Below, piece after piece: positions 1 through 7,683 of a DNA stretch of 16,778 nucleotides; position 1 is the first letter of the stretch; the number at the start of each line of letters is the position of its first letter. The DNA is taken from NCBI GenBank assembly GCA_045628105.1, contig JAZQOX010000053.1:1-16778 (forward strand). The letters run 5' to 3'. A program made the translations under genes and the position numbers. The stretch is from UMGS1781 sp045628105 (GTDB lineage: Bacteria; Bacillota; Clostridia; TANB77; CAG-508). The notes beneath the pieces are model-generated. The model ran no database searches, had not been told where the DNA came from, and worked only from the letters and a program-made list of their open reading frames with translations.

Positions 1-975
1 ATTGTATCAGAACCAGATATGAGAAGTAGCGAAGAAGTAGATAGCTACATAAAAAAATTAAAAGCAATACTAGAATATATAGAAGTATCAGATTGCAAAA
101 TGCAGGAAGGATCTTTAAGAGCAGATGTTAACGTTTCTGTAAGAAAAAAAGGAGCAAAAGAATTTGGAACTAGAACAGAAATGAAAAATATGAATTCATT
201 TAGATCTATAACAAGAGCAATTGAATATGAAGCTGAAAGACAAATTGAGGTATTAGAAAAAGGTGAAAAGGTTGAACAGGAGACTTTAAGATGGGATGAA
301 GTATCAGGAAAAACCTTTTCAATGAGAAATAAAGAAGATGCACAAGATTATAGATATTTCCCAGAACCGGATTTAGCAATTATTAAAGTATCAGATGAAA
401 TGATAAAAAACATTAGAAAAACTTTACCTGAGATGCCAGAAAAAAGAAAAGAAAGATATATTTCTGAATATAATCTTCCTGAATACGATAGTGATATTAT
501 AACATCATCAAAGTATTTATCAGATTTATTTGAAAAAGCAACAGTAGTTTGTAATAATCCCAAAGCAGTAAGTAACTGGATAATGTCAGACATAACAAGA
601 ATATTAAATGAAGAAGAGATGGAACCAAATCAAATACCATTTACAGCAGAACAGCTTGGTAAGTTAGTAATTCTTATTGATAAAGGTACAATAAGTTCTA
701 AGATTGCAAAAAATGTACTTGAAGAATTGTTTAATAATCCAAAAGATCCAGAAGATATAATAAAAGAAAAAGGATGGATACAAATATCAGATGAGGGTGC
801 AATAAAAGAAGTTGTTTTAAAAATACTTGAAGCAAATCCACAATCAATTGTTGATTATAAAGCAGGACGTGATAGAGCATTAGGATTTTTAGTGGGACAG
901 GCAATGAAGGAAACAAGAGGAAAAGCAAATCCACAAATGCTAAATAAGATGTTCCTTGATGAATTAAATAAATAA
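1..975 (+). CDS. gatB: Aspartyl/glutamyl-tRNA(Asn/Gln) amidotransferase subunit B, 3' part (5' end outside the window)
   Basis: The reading frame is open from base 1, before the first ATG at 19, so this is the C-terminal 324 residues of a protein normally about 475 long. The visible part begins at the family's 'VSEPD' segment and includes the GatB signature around 'LRADVNVSVR' followed by 'FGTRTEMKNMNSF'. The last ~150 residues match the helical GatB/YqeY tail domain that contacts tRNA. GatB works with GatA and GatC in the cytoplasm to convert Glu-tRNA(Gln) and Asp-tRNA(Asn) to the amidated forms. Its position suggests it is the last gene of a gatCAB operon that runs in from the left. An intrinsic terminator follows within 15 bases. 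Confidence 0.96.
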   Translation: MVSEPDMRSSEEVDSYIKKLKAILEYIEVSDCKMQEGSLRADVNVSVRKKGAKEFGTRTEMKNMNSFRSITRAIEYEAERQIEVLEKGEKVEQETLRWDEVSGKTFSMRNKEDAQDYRYFPEPDLAIIKVSDEMIKNIRKTLPEMPEKRKERYISEYNLPEYDSDIITSSKYLSDLFEKATVVCNNPKAVSNWIMSDITRILNEEEMEPNQIPFTAEQLGKLVILIDKGTISSKIAKNVLEELFNNPKDPEDIIKEKGWIQISDEGAIKEVVLKILEANPQSIVDYKAGRDRALGFLVGQAMKETRGKANPQMLNKMFLDELNK

Positions 976-985
976 TATACAAAAA

Positions 986-1013
986 GAGTAGCTTAATTGC
1001 TACTCCTTTTTTT
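986..1013 (+). terminator. Intrinsic terminator after gatB
   Basis: A perfect 7-bp stem, GAGTAGC / GCTACTC, with a TTAATT loop is followed by C and a run of T. It starts ten bases after the gatB stop codon. Confidence 0.9.
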
Positions 1014-1023
1014 GCAGCATAAT

Positions 1024-1275
1024 TTAATGGATAGAATTATTTTTTATTTTGTCTACTGCAAATGAACTTACAAAAAAAGAAACAATAAGACTCAAACTTA
1101 ATTTTATGCCCAAATATCCTATACTGTATGCAATTTGAGAAATAGGATGAATTGAATAACAAAATAAAATATATGTAAAAAACAAACACAAAATAAAAGA
1201 AAATTTAGTACCAATAGTTCTAATTTTCACATTAGATTTATCAATATTTTTAAAATCTGTAAAAAATATTTTCAT
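1024..1275 (-). CDS. Small two-helix membrane protein of unknown function
   Basis: This is an 83-residue protein. It has a short polar, lysine-rich N-terminus (residues 1-22), a hydrophobic segment at about 25-41, a short link containing a proline, and a second hydrophobic segment at about 46-73. The end is charged. On the minus strand a G-rich ribosome binding site (run of seven G) precedes the ATG by 6 bases, which supports the start. I know no characterised family for it. Its topology suggests an inner-membrane protein with both ends inside. It converges on gatB across the terminator. The call as a real gene rests on the ribosome site, a possible promoter and plausible topology, not on recognised homology. 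Confidence 0.6.
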   Translation of the reverse strand: MKIFFTDFKNIDKSNVKIRTIGTKFSFILCLFFTYILFCYSIHPISQIAYSIGYLGIKLSLSLIVSFFVSSFAVDKIKNNSIH

Positions 1276-1590
1276 AGTAACCCCCCCTAAGAAAATGTTA
1301 ACATAAAGACAACACTAAATCAATGGAAATTTTATCTAAAAAAGATGGAATATCTTAAATGTTTTGAGAGCATAAATTTTAAAAAGTTTGCAAAAACTAT
1401 TGTTGGGTGAGTTTAATGTTTATACCAAAAGAGATTTTATGTATAAAGATCAGTATCGAAAAGAAGGAGAAAAATTCTTTAGGGAAAAAATGCAAAATAT
1501 TTTCCAAACAATAAAATTGAATATATTGTATAAATGGCAATTTTTATTGCCAAATAAAATTTATAATCAGCTATCAAAAAGCTTATTTTC
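1276..1590. other. Long intergenic stretch without a supported gene
   Basis: Apart from the promoters at its two ends I see no convincing gene here. A TTG-initiated open frame (1388-1594) lacks a ribosome site, has no recognisable product, and its stop lies inside the -35 box of the next gene. A short hairpin, TGGCAA / TTGCCA with a 6-base loop (1535-1552), has no T run, so it is not a typical terminator. The stretch could hold a small RNA or a decayed gene, but nothing in the sequence shows this. Confidence 0.5.
1295..1323 (-). promoter_or_regulatory. Possible sigma-A promoter for the small membrane protein gene
   Basis: On the minus strand TTGATT (1323-1318) and TAACAT (1300-1295) are separated by 17 bases. 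The -35 is good but the -10 matches only 4 of 6 positions. Confidence 0.4.
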
Positions 1591-1619
1591 TTGACAAATT
1601 TTTCAAATAAATATATAAT
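1591..1619 (+). promoter_or_regulatory. Sigma-A promoter, consensus
   Basis: A perfect TTGACA (1591-1596) and a perfect TATAAT (1614-1619) are separated by exactly 17 bases. They lie 37 bases upstream of the ATG of the acyltransferase-fold gene. This is the best promoter in the window and predicts strong constitutive transcription. Confidence 0.9.
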
Positions 1620-1656
1620 TTATAAGTTGAAATCAAAATAAAAGGAGAGATTTTTA

Positions 1657-2508
1657 ATGTTTGGATATAGACCTGACGGTAGAAAATTAAAAACATTACC
1701 ACCATTTTTTAAAGTAATACCGAATATAATGCCTGAAAGAAACGATTCACAGGTATTTTTTAAGCAAGATATACCGGTAAAATACATGGATGAATACATA
1801 GAGAAAAAAGCTGAGGAAGGAATTAAACTTTCATATATGCATATAATATATGCAGCAATGGTAAAAATAATATCAGAAAGACCACAGCTTAATAGATTTG
1901 TTATGAATGGCAACATTTATGCAAGAAATGAAATTACAGTTGCTTTAGCAATAAAAAAGAGTATGTCTGATGATGGAGCAGAAACAACAACAAAACAAAA
2001 ATTTAATGGTACAGAAAATATTTTTGATGTAAAGAAAAAGTTAGATGAATTAATAGAAAAAAATAAAGATGAAAATATGTCAAATGATACAGATATTTTA
2101 GCAAAGGCTTTGGCAAAAATGCCGAACTGGTTAGTAAAAATCGCGGTAAAAATTTTGTGGTTTTTAGATAAACATGGAGCACTTCCAAAATCAATCATAA
2201 ATGCAAGTCCATTTCATACAAGTGTATTTTTAACAAATGTTGGGTCACTTGGAATAGACAGCATATATCATCATATATATAATTTTGGAACAACAAGTAT
2301 GTTTTTTGCAATGGGAAAAAAGAAGAAAAGTTATATTTATGAGGATGATGAATTCAAACAAGAGAAAAGCATAACAATTGCATTTGTTGGAGATGAGAGA
2401 ATTTGCGATGGATATTATTATGCTACATCATTTAAAACATTTGCAAAATATTTAAGAAAACCTGAAATTTTAGAAACAATTCCAGAATTAAAAAAAGATA
2501 TAGAATAA
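1657..2508 (+). CDS. CoA-dependent acyltransferase-fold protein (E2/chloramphenicol acetyltransferase-like), catalytic His replaced
   Basis: The 283-residue protein resembles the catalytic domain of 2-oxoacid dehydrogenase E2 and chloramphenicol acetyltransferase. Residues 191-200 ('FLTNVGSLGI') correspond to the E2 'SNxGMxG' strand. Residues 246-252 ('DERICDG') correspond to the active-site motif DHRxxDG. The position normally held by catalytic histidine is Glu247, while the stabilising Asp251 is kept. There is no lipoyl or E3-binding domain, and no E1 or E3 gene nearby. The ATG at 1657 follows GGAG by 9 bases and a consensus promoter, so it is probably a highly expressed single gene. A normal acetyl-transfer mechanism would need the histidine, so the product may have another activity or a structural role. 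Fold assignment is fairly firm; function is not known. Confidence 0.75.
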   Translation: MFGYRPDGRKLKTLPPFFKVIPNIMPERNDSQVFFKQDIPVKYMDEYIEKKAEEGIKLSYMHIIYAAMVKIISERPQLNRFVMNGNIYARNEITVALAIKKSMSDDGAETTTKQKFNGTENIFDVKKKLDELIEKNKDENMSNDTDILAKALAKMPNWLVKIAVKILWFLDKHGALPKSIINASPFHTSVFLTNVGSLGIDSIYHHIYNFGTTSMFFAMGKKKKSYIYEDDEFKQEKSITIAFVGDERICDGYYYATSFKTFAKYLRKPEILETIPELKKDIE

Positions 2509-2512
2509 AATA

Positions 2513-2580
2513 TAAGCATAGGAGAGTAAAAGGGCTAATATTTCAAAGAATTTAGCATAAACTATACTTGACTATGCTTA
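2513..2580. repeat. Nested inverted repeat overlapping the clpE promoter
   Basis: The 9-base arms TAAGCATAG (2513-2521) and CTATGCTTA (2572-2580) are perfect reverse complements 50 bases apart. They enclose a second pair, GCTAA (2534-2538) and TTAGC (2552-2556). The right outer arm covers the end of the -35 box and part of the spacer of the clpE promoter. No T run follows, so it does not look like a terminator. Confidence 0.5.
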
Positions 2581-2596
2581 AAAATTAATGTATATT
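2568..2596 (+). promoter_or_regulatory. Sigma-A promoter for clpE-pgsA
   Basis: TTGACT (2568-2573) and TATATT (2591-2596) are separated by 17 bases and lie 36 bases before the clpE start codon. I see no CtsR-type heptad repeats or CIRCE element here. Confidence 0.75.
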
Positions 2597-2632
2597 ATAT
2601 TGTATAAAATTAGAAGAGATAGGTGAAAATAT

Positions 2633-4906
2633 ATGTTATGTTCAATATGCCATAAAAATGTGGCAGTGATATTTGCTAAAAGAATAGATGAAGAAAGCAA
2701 TGGAGAAATGGAAGGATATTGCTATGAATGTGCTAAGAAAAAGGGAATTAATCCGTTAGATGTATTGGCACAACAATCAGGAATTTCTAATGAACAATTG
2801 GAAAATTTATCAAAACAATTTGATAATATATTAGGTGAGATATCTGAAAATATTAATCCTGAGGATATAGAAAATAGTGAGGAAGAACAAGGAAATTTGG
2901 GATCAATTTTCTCAAATATGTTTCAAGGAAAAAACGAACAAGATTCTCAGCAAGAAAAAGCAGGAAATACAAAAGTTAAAACTAAAACAAGAGAAAAAAA
3001 GAAAAGTTTTCTAGATATATATGGAACAAATTTAACAGAAAAAGCAAAGAGAAATGAGCTAGATGAAGTTGTTGGAAGAAACATGGAAATTGAAAGGGTA
3101 ATTCAAATTTTAAATAGACGTACAAAGAATAATCCATGTTTAATAGGTGAACCTGGGGTAGGAAAAACAGCAATTGCAAATGGATTAGCGATAAAAATTG
3201 CAAGACAAGAAGTACCAGCCAAACTATTAAAAAAAGAAGTATATTTACTGGATATGACAGCAGTTATTGCAGGTACACAATTTAGAGGACAATTTGAAGG
3301 TAGAATGAAAGCTCTTATAGATGAATGTAAACAATCAGGGAATATTATATTGGTAATTGATGAAATACATAATATAATAGGCGCAGGAGATGGAGAACAT
3401 TCAATGAATGCTGCAAATATTTTGAAACCTTCACTCGCAAATGGAGAAGTTCAACTAATTGGAACTACAACATTAAAAGAATATAGAAAATATATAGAAA
3501 AAGATACCGCATTGGAAAGAAGACTTCAACCAGTTCTTGTTGAAGAACCTTCAATACAAGGAACAATTGAAATTCTAAAAGAAATAAAAAAATACTATGA
3601 AGAGTTTCATAAAGTTTTAATTTCAAATGATGTAATAGAACAAACCGTAAAAATGTCTGAAAAATATATACATGATAGATTTTTACCAGACAAGGCAATA
3701 GATATATTAGATGAGGCATGTGCTAAAATCAATTTGAATAACAAAGAACTATATGAACTAGAAATTTTGAAAAACAAACTTGCAAAACTACAAGCAGAAA
3801 AGGAAGAAGCAGTTCAATCAGATTCAATTGAAGATTATCAAAAAGCAGCAGATTTGAAAACAGAAGAATGTAATATTCAAGACAGAATAAATGAGATTAA
3901 TAAAACAATGGTGTTACAGGAATTAACCGTTCAAGATGTTGCAGAAGTAATAGAACATACAACAAAAATACCTGTTAAGAAGATTACAGAAGCAGAAACA
4001 CAAAAACTATTAAATTTAGAAACTAATCTACATAACAGAATTATTGGACAGGATGAAGCGGTAAAAGCAGTTAGCAGAGCAATAAGAAGAAATAGAGCAG
4101 GACTTCAGAGCTCAAAAAGACCACCATCATTCATATTTGTTGGACCAACAGGTGTAGGAAAAACAGAACTTGCCAAAACTTTGGCATATGAAATGTTTGG
4201 AAGTGAAGATTCAATTATAAGAATAGACATGTCAGAATATATGGAAAGCCATTCAACAGCTAAACTTATTGGAGCACCTCCAGGATATGTTGGGTATGAT
4301 GATGCAGGTCAACTTACAGATAAAGTAAAAAGAAAACCATATTCTATTATTTTATTAGATGAAATAGAAAAAGCACATCAAGATGTTTTTAACTTATTAT
4401 TACAAATTTTAGATGATGGAAAACTTACAGATTCACAAGGAAATACAGTAAGTTTTGAAAATACAATAATTATAATGACATCAAATGCAGGATCAAATTT
4501 AAACACAAATTCAATTGGTTTTGCTAAAGGATCTGTTGATAAGAATAAAGTTGAAACAGCATTAAAAGAAATATTCAGACCTGAATTTCTAAATAGAGTA
4601 GATGAAATAATAAGCTTTGAAAGTCTAAGCAAAGAACAATTACTACAAATTATTGAGCTATTGTTAAAAAGGACACAAGAAGCATTAGATAATAAGAATA
4701 TAAAAATAGAAGTTTCAGAAGATGCAAAACAATATATACTTGAACATGGAACAGATTTAAAATATGGAGCAAGACCTCTAAGAAGAGCAATTCAAAGATA
4801 TGTTGAAGACGAAATAGCTGAAATGATTTTAAAAGGAGATTTACAACAATATCAAACAGTTCAAATAACAATGGAAAATGAAAAACTAAAATTTATTTCT
4901 AAATAG
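2633..4906 (+). CDS. clpE: ATP-dependent unfoldase ClpE (AAA+ partner of ClpP)
   Basis: The 757-residue protein begins with a zinc-finger-like module, Cys3-x2-Cys6 and Cys30-x2-Cys33, which separates ClpE from ClpC. A polar linker (about 50-125) precedes AAA domain 1, with Walker A GEPGVGKT at 172-179 and Walker B ending Asp243-Glu244. A UVR-like coiled coil lies at about 380-425. AAA domain 2 has Walker A GPTGVGKT at 504-511, Walker B Asp576-Glu577, an arginine finger near Arg655 and sensor-2 GARPLRR at 712-718. The 'IGF' at 628-630 is the ClpP-docking tripeptide. Family members unfold damaged proteins for ClpP degradation in the cytoplasm. Its stop codon overlaps the ribosome site of pgsA. 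Confidence 0.93.
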   Translation: MLCSICHKNVAVIFAKRIDEESNGEMEGYCYECAKKKGINPLDVLAQQSGISNEQLENLSKQFDNILGEISENINPEDIENSEEEQGNLGSIFSNMFQGKNEQDSQQEKAGNTKVKTKTREKKKSFLDIYGTNLTEKAKRNELDEVVGRNMEIERVIQILNRRTKNNPCLIGEPGVGKTAIANGLAIKIARQEVPAKLLKKEVYLLDMTAVIAGTQFRGQFEGRMKALIDECKQSGNIILVIDEIHNIIGAGDGEHSMNAANILKPSLANGEVQLIGTTTLKEYRKYIEKDTALERRLQPVLVEEPSIQGTIEILKEIKKYYEEFHKVLISNDVIEQTVKMSEKYIHDRFLPDKAIDILDEACAKINLNNKELYELEILKNKLAKLQAEKEEAVQSDSIEDYQKAADLKTEECNIQDRINEINKTMVLQELTVQDVAEVIEHTTKIPVKKITEAETQKLLNLETNLHNRIIGQDEAVKAVSRAIRRNRAGLQSSKRPPSFIFVGPTGVGKTELAKTLAYEMFGSEDSIIRIDMSEYMESHSTAKLIGAPPGYVGYDDAGQLTDKVKRKPYSIILLDEIEKAHQDVFNLLLQILDDGKLTDSQGNTVSFENTIIIMTSNAGSNLNTNSIGFAKGSVDKNKVETALKEIFRPEFLNRVDEIISFESLSKEQLLQIIELLLKRTQEALDNKNIKIEVSEDAKQYILEHGTDLKYGARPLRRAIQRYVEDEIAEMILKGDLQQYQTVQITMENEKLKFISK

Positions 4907-4914
4907 GAGGAAAA

Positions 4915-5484
4915 ATGTTAAAACATATACCAAATGTGTTAACAATATTACGTTTTTTTCTAATACCTTTAATAGTTATAGCATGTATTAAAGAGCAGTA
5001 TATAGTAGCTATTATAATATTAACTATTTCAGGATTAACTGATATTTTGGATGGTGCAATTGCAAGAAAATTTAATTTTATTTCCGATTTTGGAAAGTTA
5101 ATAGATCCTCTTGCGGATAAAGCAACACAGATAAGTATGCTTACGGTGTTAGTATTGAAAAATATGATACCAATATGGATTCTGATAATTGTTGTCTTAA
5201 AGGAGTTTTGTATGGTATCAGGTGCATCATTTTTATATGGAAAAGAATTAGTAGTTTCGAGCAAGTGGTATGGAAAGTTGGCAACAGTACTATTTTATAT
5301 AGCTATTGTAGTATCACTTTTTGTTGAAAATGTAAGTTCTGCATTAAATAAAAATTTGAAATTAATTAGAGGAGCCAATAGTATTTTGTATTATTTAGCA
5401 GTGCTAACAACAATAGCATCTTTAGTAATGTATATGAAAGCGTTCTATATATCAGGATATTTAAAAAAAAATAAGGAAAATTAA
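4915..5484 (+). CDS. pgsA: CDP-diacylglycerol--glycerol-3-phosphate 3-phosphatidyltransferase
   Basis: This 189-residue integral membrane enzyme carries the full CDP-alcohol phosphotransferase motif DxxDGxxARx8Gx3Dx3D: Asp43, Asp46, Gly47, Ala50, Arg51, Gly60, Asp64 and Asp68. It has about five hydrophobic segments, and length is typical for the family. PgsA transfers the phosphatidyl group from CDP-diacylglycerol to glycerol-3-phosphate, the committed step to phosphatidylglycerol and cardiolipin. The clpE stop TAG is part of the AGGAGG ribosome site, with the ATG 8 bases after the stop. This implies translational coupling to a protein-quality gene. The gene ends at a long hairpin shared with the convergent tcdA. 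Confidence 0.93.
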   Translation: MLKHIPNVLTILRFFLIPLIVIACIKEQYIVAIIILTISGLTDILDGAIARKFNFISDFGKLIDPLADKATQISMLTVLVLKNMIPIWILIIVVLKEFCMVSGASFLYGKELVVSSKWYGKLATVLFYIAIVVSLFVENVSSALNKNLKLIRGANSILYYLAVLTTIASLVMYMKAFYISGYLKKNKEN

Positions 5485-5520
5485 ATTAAACACCCTAATA
5501 AAAATTAGGGTGTTTAATTT
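5483..5520. terminator. Bidirectional terminator between pgsA and tcdA
   Basis: A perfect 17-bp stem with a 4-base AAAA loop, arms 5483-5499 and 5504-5520, lies between two converging stop codons. A-rich bases on the left arm and T-rich bases on the right arm give a T run in either direction. Confidence 0.92.
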
Positions 5521-6224
5521 TACTTTAATAAATCTTTAATAACTTCTCCAGCTATTATTAAACCAGCTACAGAAGGAACAAATGAAACACTTCCAGGAAT
5601 TTGCTTACCATTTTCATCAAATAATCCTGTTTTAAGGGGCTCTTCCTTGGAGTATAGCACCTTTAGTTTAGAAATACCCCTAGACTTTAATTCTTTTCGC
5701 ATAACTTTCGCTAATGGACATACAGAAGTTTTATAGATGTCAGTAATTTCAAATTTAGTTGGATCCAATTTATTACCTGTTCCCATTGAGGAAATAATTG
5801 GAATATTAAGTTGTTTAGCTTGTAAAACTAATTCAATTTTTGCAGTTACAGTGTCAATGGCATCTACTATATATGTAATTGATTCATTTAATATTTTTGA
5901 ATTCCCAGGCATAAAAAATTCTGGAAAAACTTCTATATTAGCTTCAGGGTTGATAGACAAAATTCTTTCTTTTTCAATATCAACTTTATATTTGCCAATA
6001 GTAGCTTGTGTTGCAATTAATTGTCTATTTATATTTGAAAGACTAACTTTATCCCTATCAATTAAAATAAAATTACCGATACCAGCTCTTGCTAAACCTT
6101 CAGCAACAAAAGAGCCAACACCACCAAGCCCAAAAATAGCAACTTTTTCATTTTTAAGTTTATCAACAGAACCACTTCCAAGTAAAAGCTCAGTTCTGCA
6201 AAACCAAGACTCATCATTCATCAT
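5520..6224 (-). CDS. tcdA: tRNA threonylcarbamoyladenosine dehydratase (ThiF/E1-like family)
   Basis: The product is 234 residues from the chosen start. It has the E1-like nucleotide motif GLGGVGS at about 32-38, an acidic residue ending the second strand ('LIDRD', about 54-58) and the conserved 'NINRQ' at about 64-68. TcdA-type enzymes use ATP to activate and cyclise t6A37 to ct6A37 in ANN-decoding tRNAs. A GTG at 6230 is in frame but sits inside the ribosome site GAGGTG (6233-6228), so the real start is the ATG at 6224 or the next one at 6221. The gene is downstream of the TSCPD gene with a hairpin between them, and converges on pgsA. Paralogous ThiF-fold enzymes exist, but the length and lack of extra domains favour TcdA. 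Confidence 0.88.
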   Translation of the reverse strand: MMNDESWFCRTELLLGSGSVDKLKNEKVAIFGLGGVGSFVAEGLARAGIGNFILIDRDKVSLSNINRQLIATQATIGKYKVDIEKERILSINPEANIEVFPEFFMPGNSKILNESITYIVDAIDTVTAKIELVLQAKQLNIPIISSMGTGNKLDPTKFEITDIYKTSVCPLAKVMRKELKSRGISKLKVLYSKEEPLKTGLFDENGKQIPGSVSFVPSVAGLIIAGEVIKDLLK

Positions 6225-6243
6225 AAACACCTCATAATAATTT

Positions 6244-6276
6244 AAAACATTTTAGGAATATAGCCTAAAATGTTTT
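6244..6276 (-). terminator. Hairpin at the end of the TSCPD gene, probable weak terminator
   Basis: A 13-bp perfect stem (6244-6256 with 6264-6276) with a 7-base loop overlaps the stop codon of the TSCPD gene. On the minus strand the right arm ends in TTTT followed by AAATT, so the T tail is short. It may reduce, rather than block, readthrough into tcdA. Confidence 0.6.
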
Positions 6277-6535
6277 AATTTGTTTTTAAACTTTCATAAG
6301 CTTGCCTAACTGCTTTTGCAAGTTGAGCGCTGCAAGAAGTTGGCTTGTTACCACATTTAACATCTTTAAAAAGTGTTTCAATTTCTTCAACAGTTTTGCC
6401 ATCTAGAACCTTAGAAAGAGCAGCTAAATTACCTGGACAACCGCCAAAAAAAGTAATATTAGAAATAATATTATTGTTAATATCAAAATCAATTTGACGG
6501 GAACATGTTCCGGATGTTGTATAAGTATATCTCAT
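6275..6535 (-). CDS. TSCPD-domain small protein (TIGR03905-type)
   Basis: This 86-residue protein has four cysteines in family-like contexts: Cys11 ('SGTCS'), Cys33 ('GGCPGN'), Cys61 ('VKCGN') and Cys68 ('TSCSAQ'), the last being this protein's version of the name-giving TSCPD motif. Four cysteines in such a short protein suggest metal binding, but no activity is established for the stand-alone form; the same domain occurs at the C-terminus of some vitamin B12-dependent ribonucleotide reductases. The start is the ATG at 6535. A GTG at 6544 in the same frame lies inside the ribosome site AGGTGA (6546-6541). The gene has its own promoter and reads toward tcdA. Confidence 0.85.
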   Translation of the reverse strand: MRYTYTTSGTCSRQIDFDINNNIISNITFFGGCPGNLAALSKVLDGKTVEEIETLFKDVKCGNKPTSCSAQLAKAVRQAYESLKTN

Positions 6536-6576
6536 AAAAATCACCTATAATAAATAAAATAAACATTTCTAATAAA

Positions 6577-6605
6577 ATTATACAAGAAAATAAACAAAAA
6601 ATCAA
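6577..6605 (-). promoter_or_regulatory. Sigma-A promoter for the TSCPD gene
   Basis: On the minus strand TTGATT (6605-6600) and a perfect TATAAT (6582-6577) are separated by 17 bases, 41 bases upstream of the ATG. Confidence 0.75.
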
Positions 6606-6639
6606 TATCTGTACATATGCCTATCATAATTACGTAAAC

Positions 6640-6668
6640 TTGAATATTTTATAAAATTGTAATATATT
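6640..6668 (+). promoter_or_regulatory. Sigma-A promoter for the ROK kinase gene
   Basis: TTGAAT (6640-6645) and TATATT (6663-6668) are separated by 17 bases. It is divergent from the TSCPD promoter, with 34 bases between the two -35 boxes. Confidence 0.6.
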
Positions 6669-6692
6669 ATTGTTCGAAAGGTGGTTATGTTT

Positions 6693-7601
6693 ATGAAAAT
6701 TGGTATTGATGTTGGCGGAAGCCATATAGGAGTCGGATTAATTGATACTAAAGGAAAAATAATTGCAAAAGAAGAAAAAGATATAAATAATAATTCAAAA
6801 TCTACAGACTATAATGAAAGATTAGTAAAAGCAATTATAGAATTAATTACTAATGTTTTAAATAAAACAAAAACAGATATTAAGAATATAAGTTTAATAG
6901 GAATAGCTATTCCTGGAACAGTATCAAAAACTCATATAGTAAAAGCGGAAAATTTACATATAAAAGATTTTAACATAACTGCAGAAATTAATAAATACTT
7001 TAACATTCCAGTAATTTTAAGAAATGATGCTAAATGTGCAGCACTTGCGGAAAAGGAATATGGTAGTTTAAAAAAATGTGATGACGGAGTATTCCTTACA
7101 ATTGGAACAGGAGTTGGAGGAGCAGTATTCTTGGATGGAAAATTACTAAGACCAAAAAAATACGAAGGATTTGAAATTGGACATATGGCCATTGAAAGAA
7201 ATGGATTAAAATGTAATTGTGGAAGAGAAGGATGTTTCGAAAGATATGCATCAATGAAGGCATTTAAAGATAAAATACAAAAAGAATTTAAAAATCCAGA
7301 TTTAACTGGAAAAGAAATTAAAGAGATAGTATCAGATGAAAAGAATAAATTAAGAGTAGAAAATATAATTAATGAGTATGTTGAAAATTTAAGCATAGGT
7401 ATAGCGAATTTGATAAATATTTTTGAACCAGAAATAGTATCAATAGGCGGAAGCTTTGTGTATTTTGAAGAAATATTTATAGAGAAAATAAAAAAGGTAC
7501 TTATAGATAAAAACATGTTATTTAATGACAATTCAATGCCTAAATTTGTAATGGCAGAATTAATGAATGATGCAGGAATTATTGGTGCTTCAATAGAATA
7601 G
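6693..7601 (+). CDS. ROK-family sugar kinase (glucokinase-like)
   Basis: The 302-residue protein has the ATP phosphate-binding loop at the N-terminus (GIDVGGSH, 4-11), 'GIAIPG' at 70-75, the catalytic Asp112 in 'RNDAKCA', and the second phosphate loop 'TIGTGVGG' at 136-143. The ROK signature follows: Glu161 and His164 in 'FEIGH', then zinc cysteines Cys174, Cys176 and Cys181. There is no N-terminal DNA-binding domain, so it is a kinase and not a repressor. ROK kinases phosphorylate glucose, N-acetylmannosamine or related sugars; the sequence does not decide which. In-frame GTG and ATG codons at 6681 and 6687 overlap or crowd the ribosome site AAGGTGG, so the ATG at 6693 is the better start. 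Confidence 0.9.
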   Translation: MKIGIDVGGSHIGVGLIDTKGKIIAKEEKDINNNSKSTDYNERLVKAIIELITNVLNKTKTDIKNISLIGIAIPGTVSKTHIVKAENLHIKDFNITAEINKYFNIPVILRNDAKCAALAEKEYGSLKKCDDGVFLTIGTGVGGAVFLDGKLLRPKKYEGFEIGHMAIERNGLKCNCGREGCFERYASMKAFKDKIQKEFKNPDLTGKEIKEIVSDEKNKLRVENIINEYVENLSIGIANLINIFEPEIVSIGGSFVYFEEIFIEKIKKVLIDKNMLFNDNSMPKFVMAELMNDAGIIGASIE

Positions 7602-7649
7602 AATAAGATATTAATGTTAATAATCTATTTAACCAATATTTTATTAATT

Positions 7650-7672
7650 GAAGTTTGAACAAAGGTAACTTC
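7650..7672 (+). promoter_or_regulatory. Short inverted repeat just before the clpC ribosome site
   Basis: GAAGTT (7650-7655) and AACTTC (7667-7672) could form a 6-bp stem directly followed by AGGAGGGA (7673-7680). It could influence initiation of clpC translation or be an operator. I found no clear -10/-35 pair for clpC in 7602-7683, so readthrough from the ROK gene is possible. Confidence 0.3.
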
Positions 7673-7683
7673 AGGAGGGAATT

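Noticed and set aside
1535..1552. Hairpin TGGCAA/TTGCCA as a terminator
   Set aside because: It has a six-base stem and no following T run, and there is no gene on this strand for it to end.
1388..1594. 68-codon plus-strand open frame starting at TTG
   Set aside because: There is no ribosome site, the product has no recognisable features, and the stop lies inside the consensus -35 box of the next gene. A 32-codon ATG frame at 1416 is no better supported.
5737..6237. Long plus-strand open frame opposite tcdA
   Set aside because: It is a shadow of the well-conserved TcdA coding sequence on the minus strand, with no ribosome site of its own.
6932..7531. 199-codon minus-strand frame opposite the ROK kinase
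   Set aside because: It has Phe/Ser/Leu-rich composition typical of the antisense of an AT-rich gene. The ROK motifs on the plus strand are decisive.
7602..7683. CtsR operator before clpC
   Set aside because: The sequence TTTGAACAAAGGT only loosely resembles two CtsR heptads. Spacing and bases do not fit the known direct repeat.
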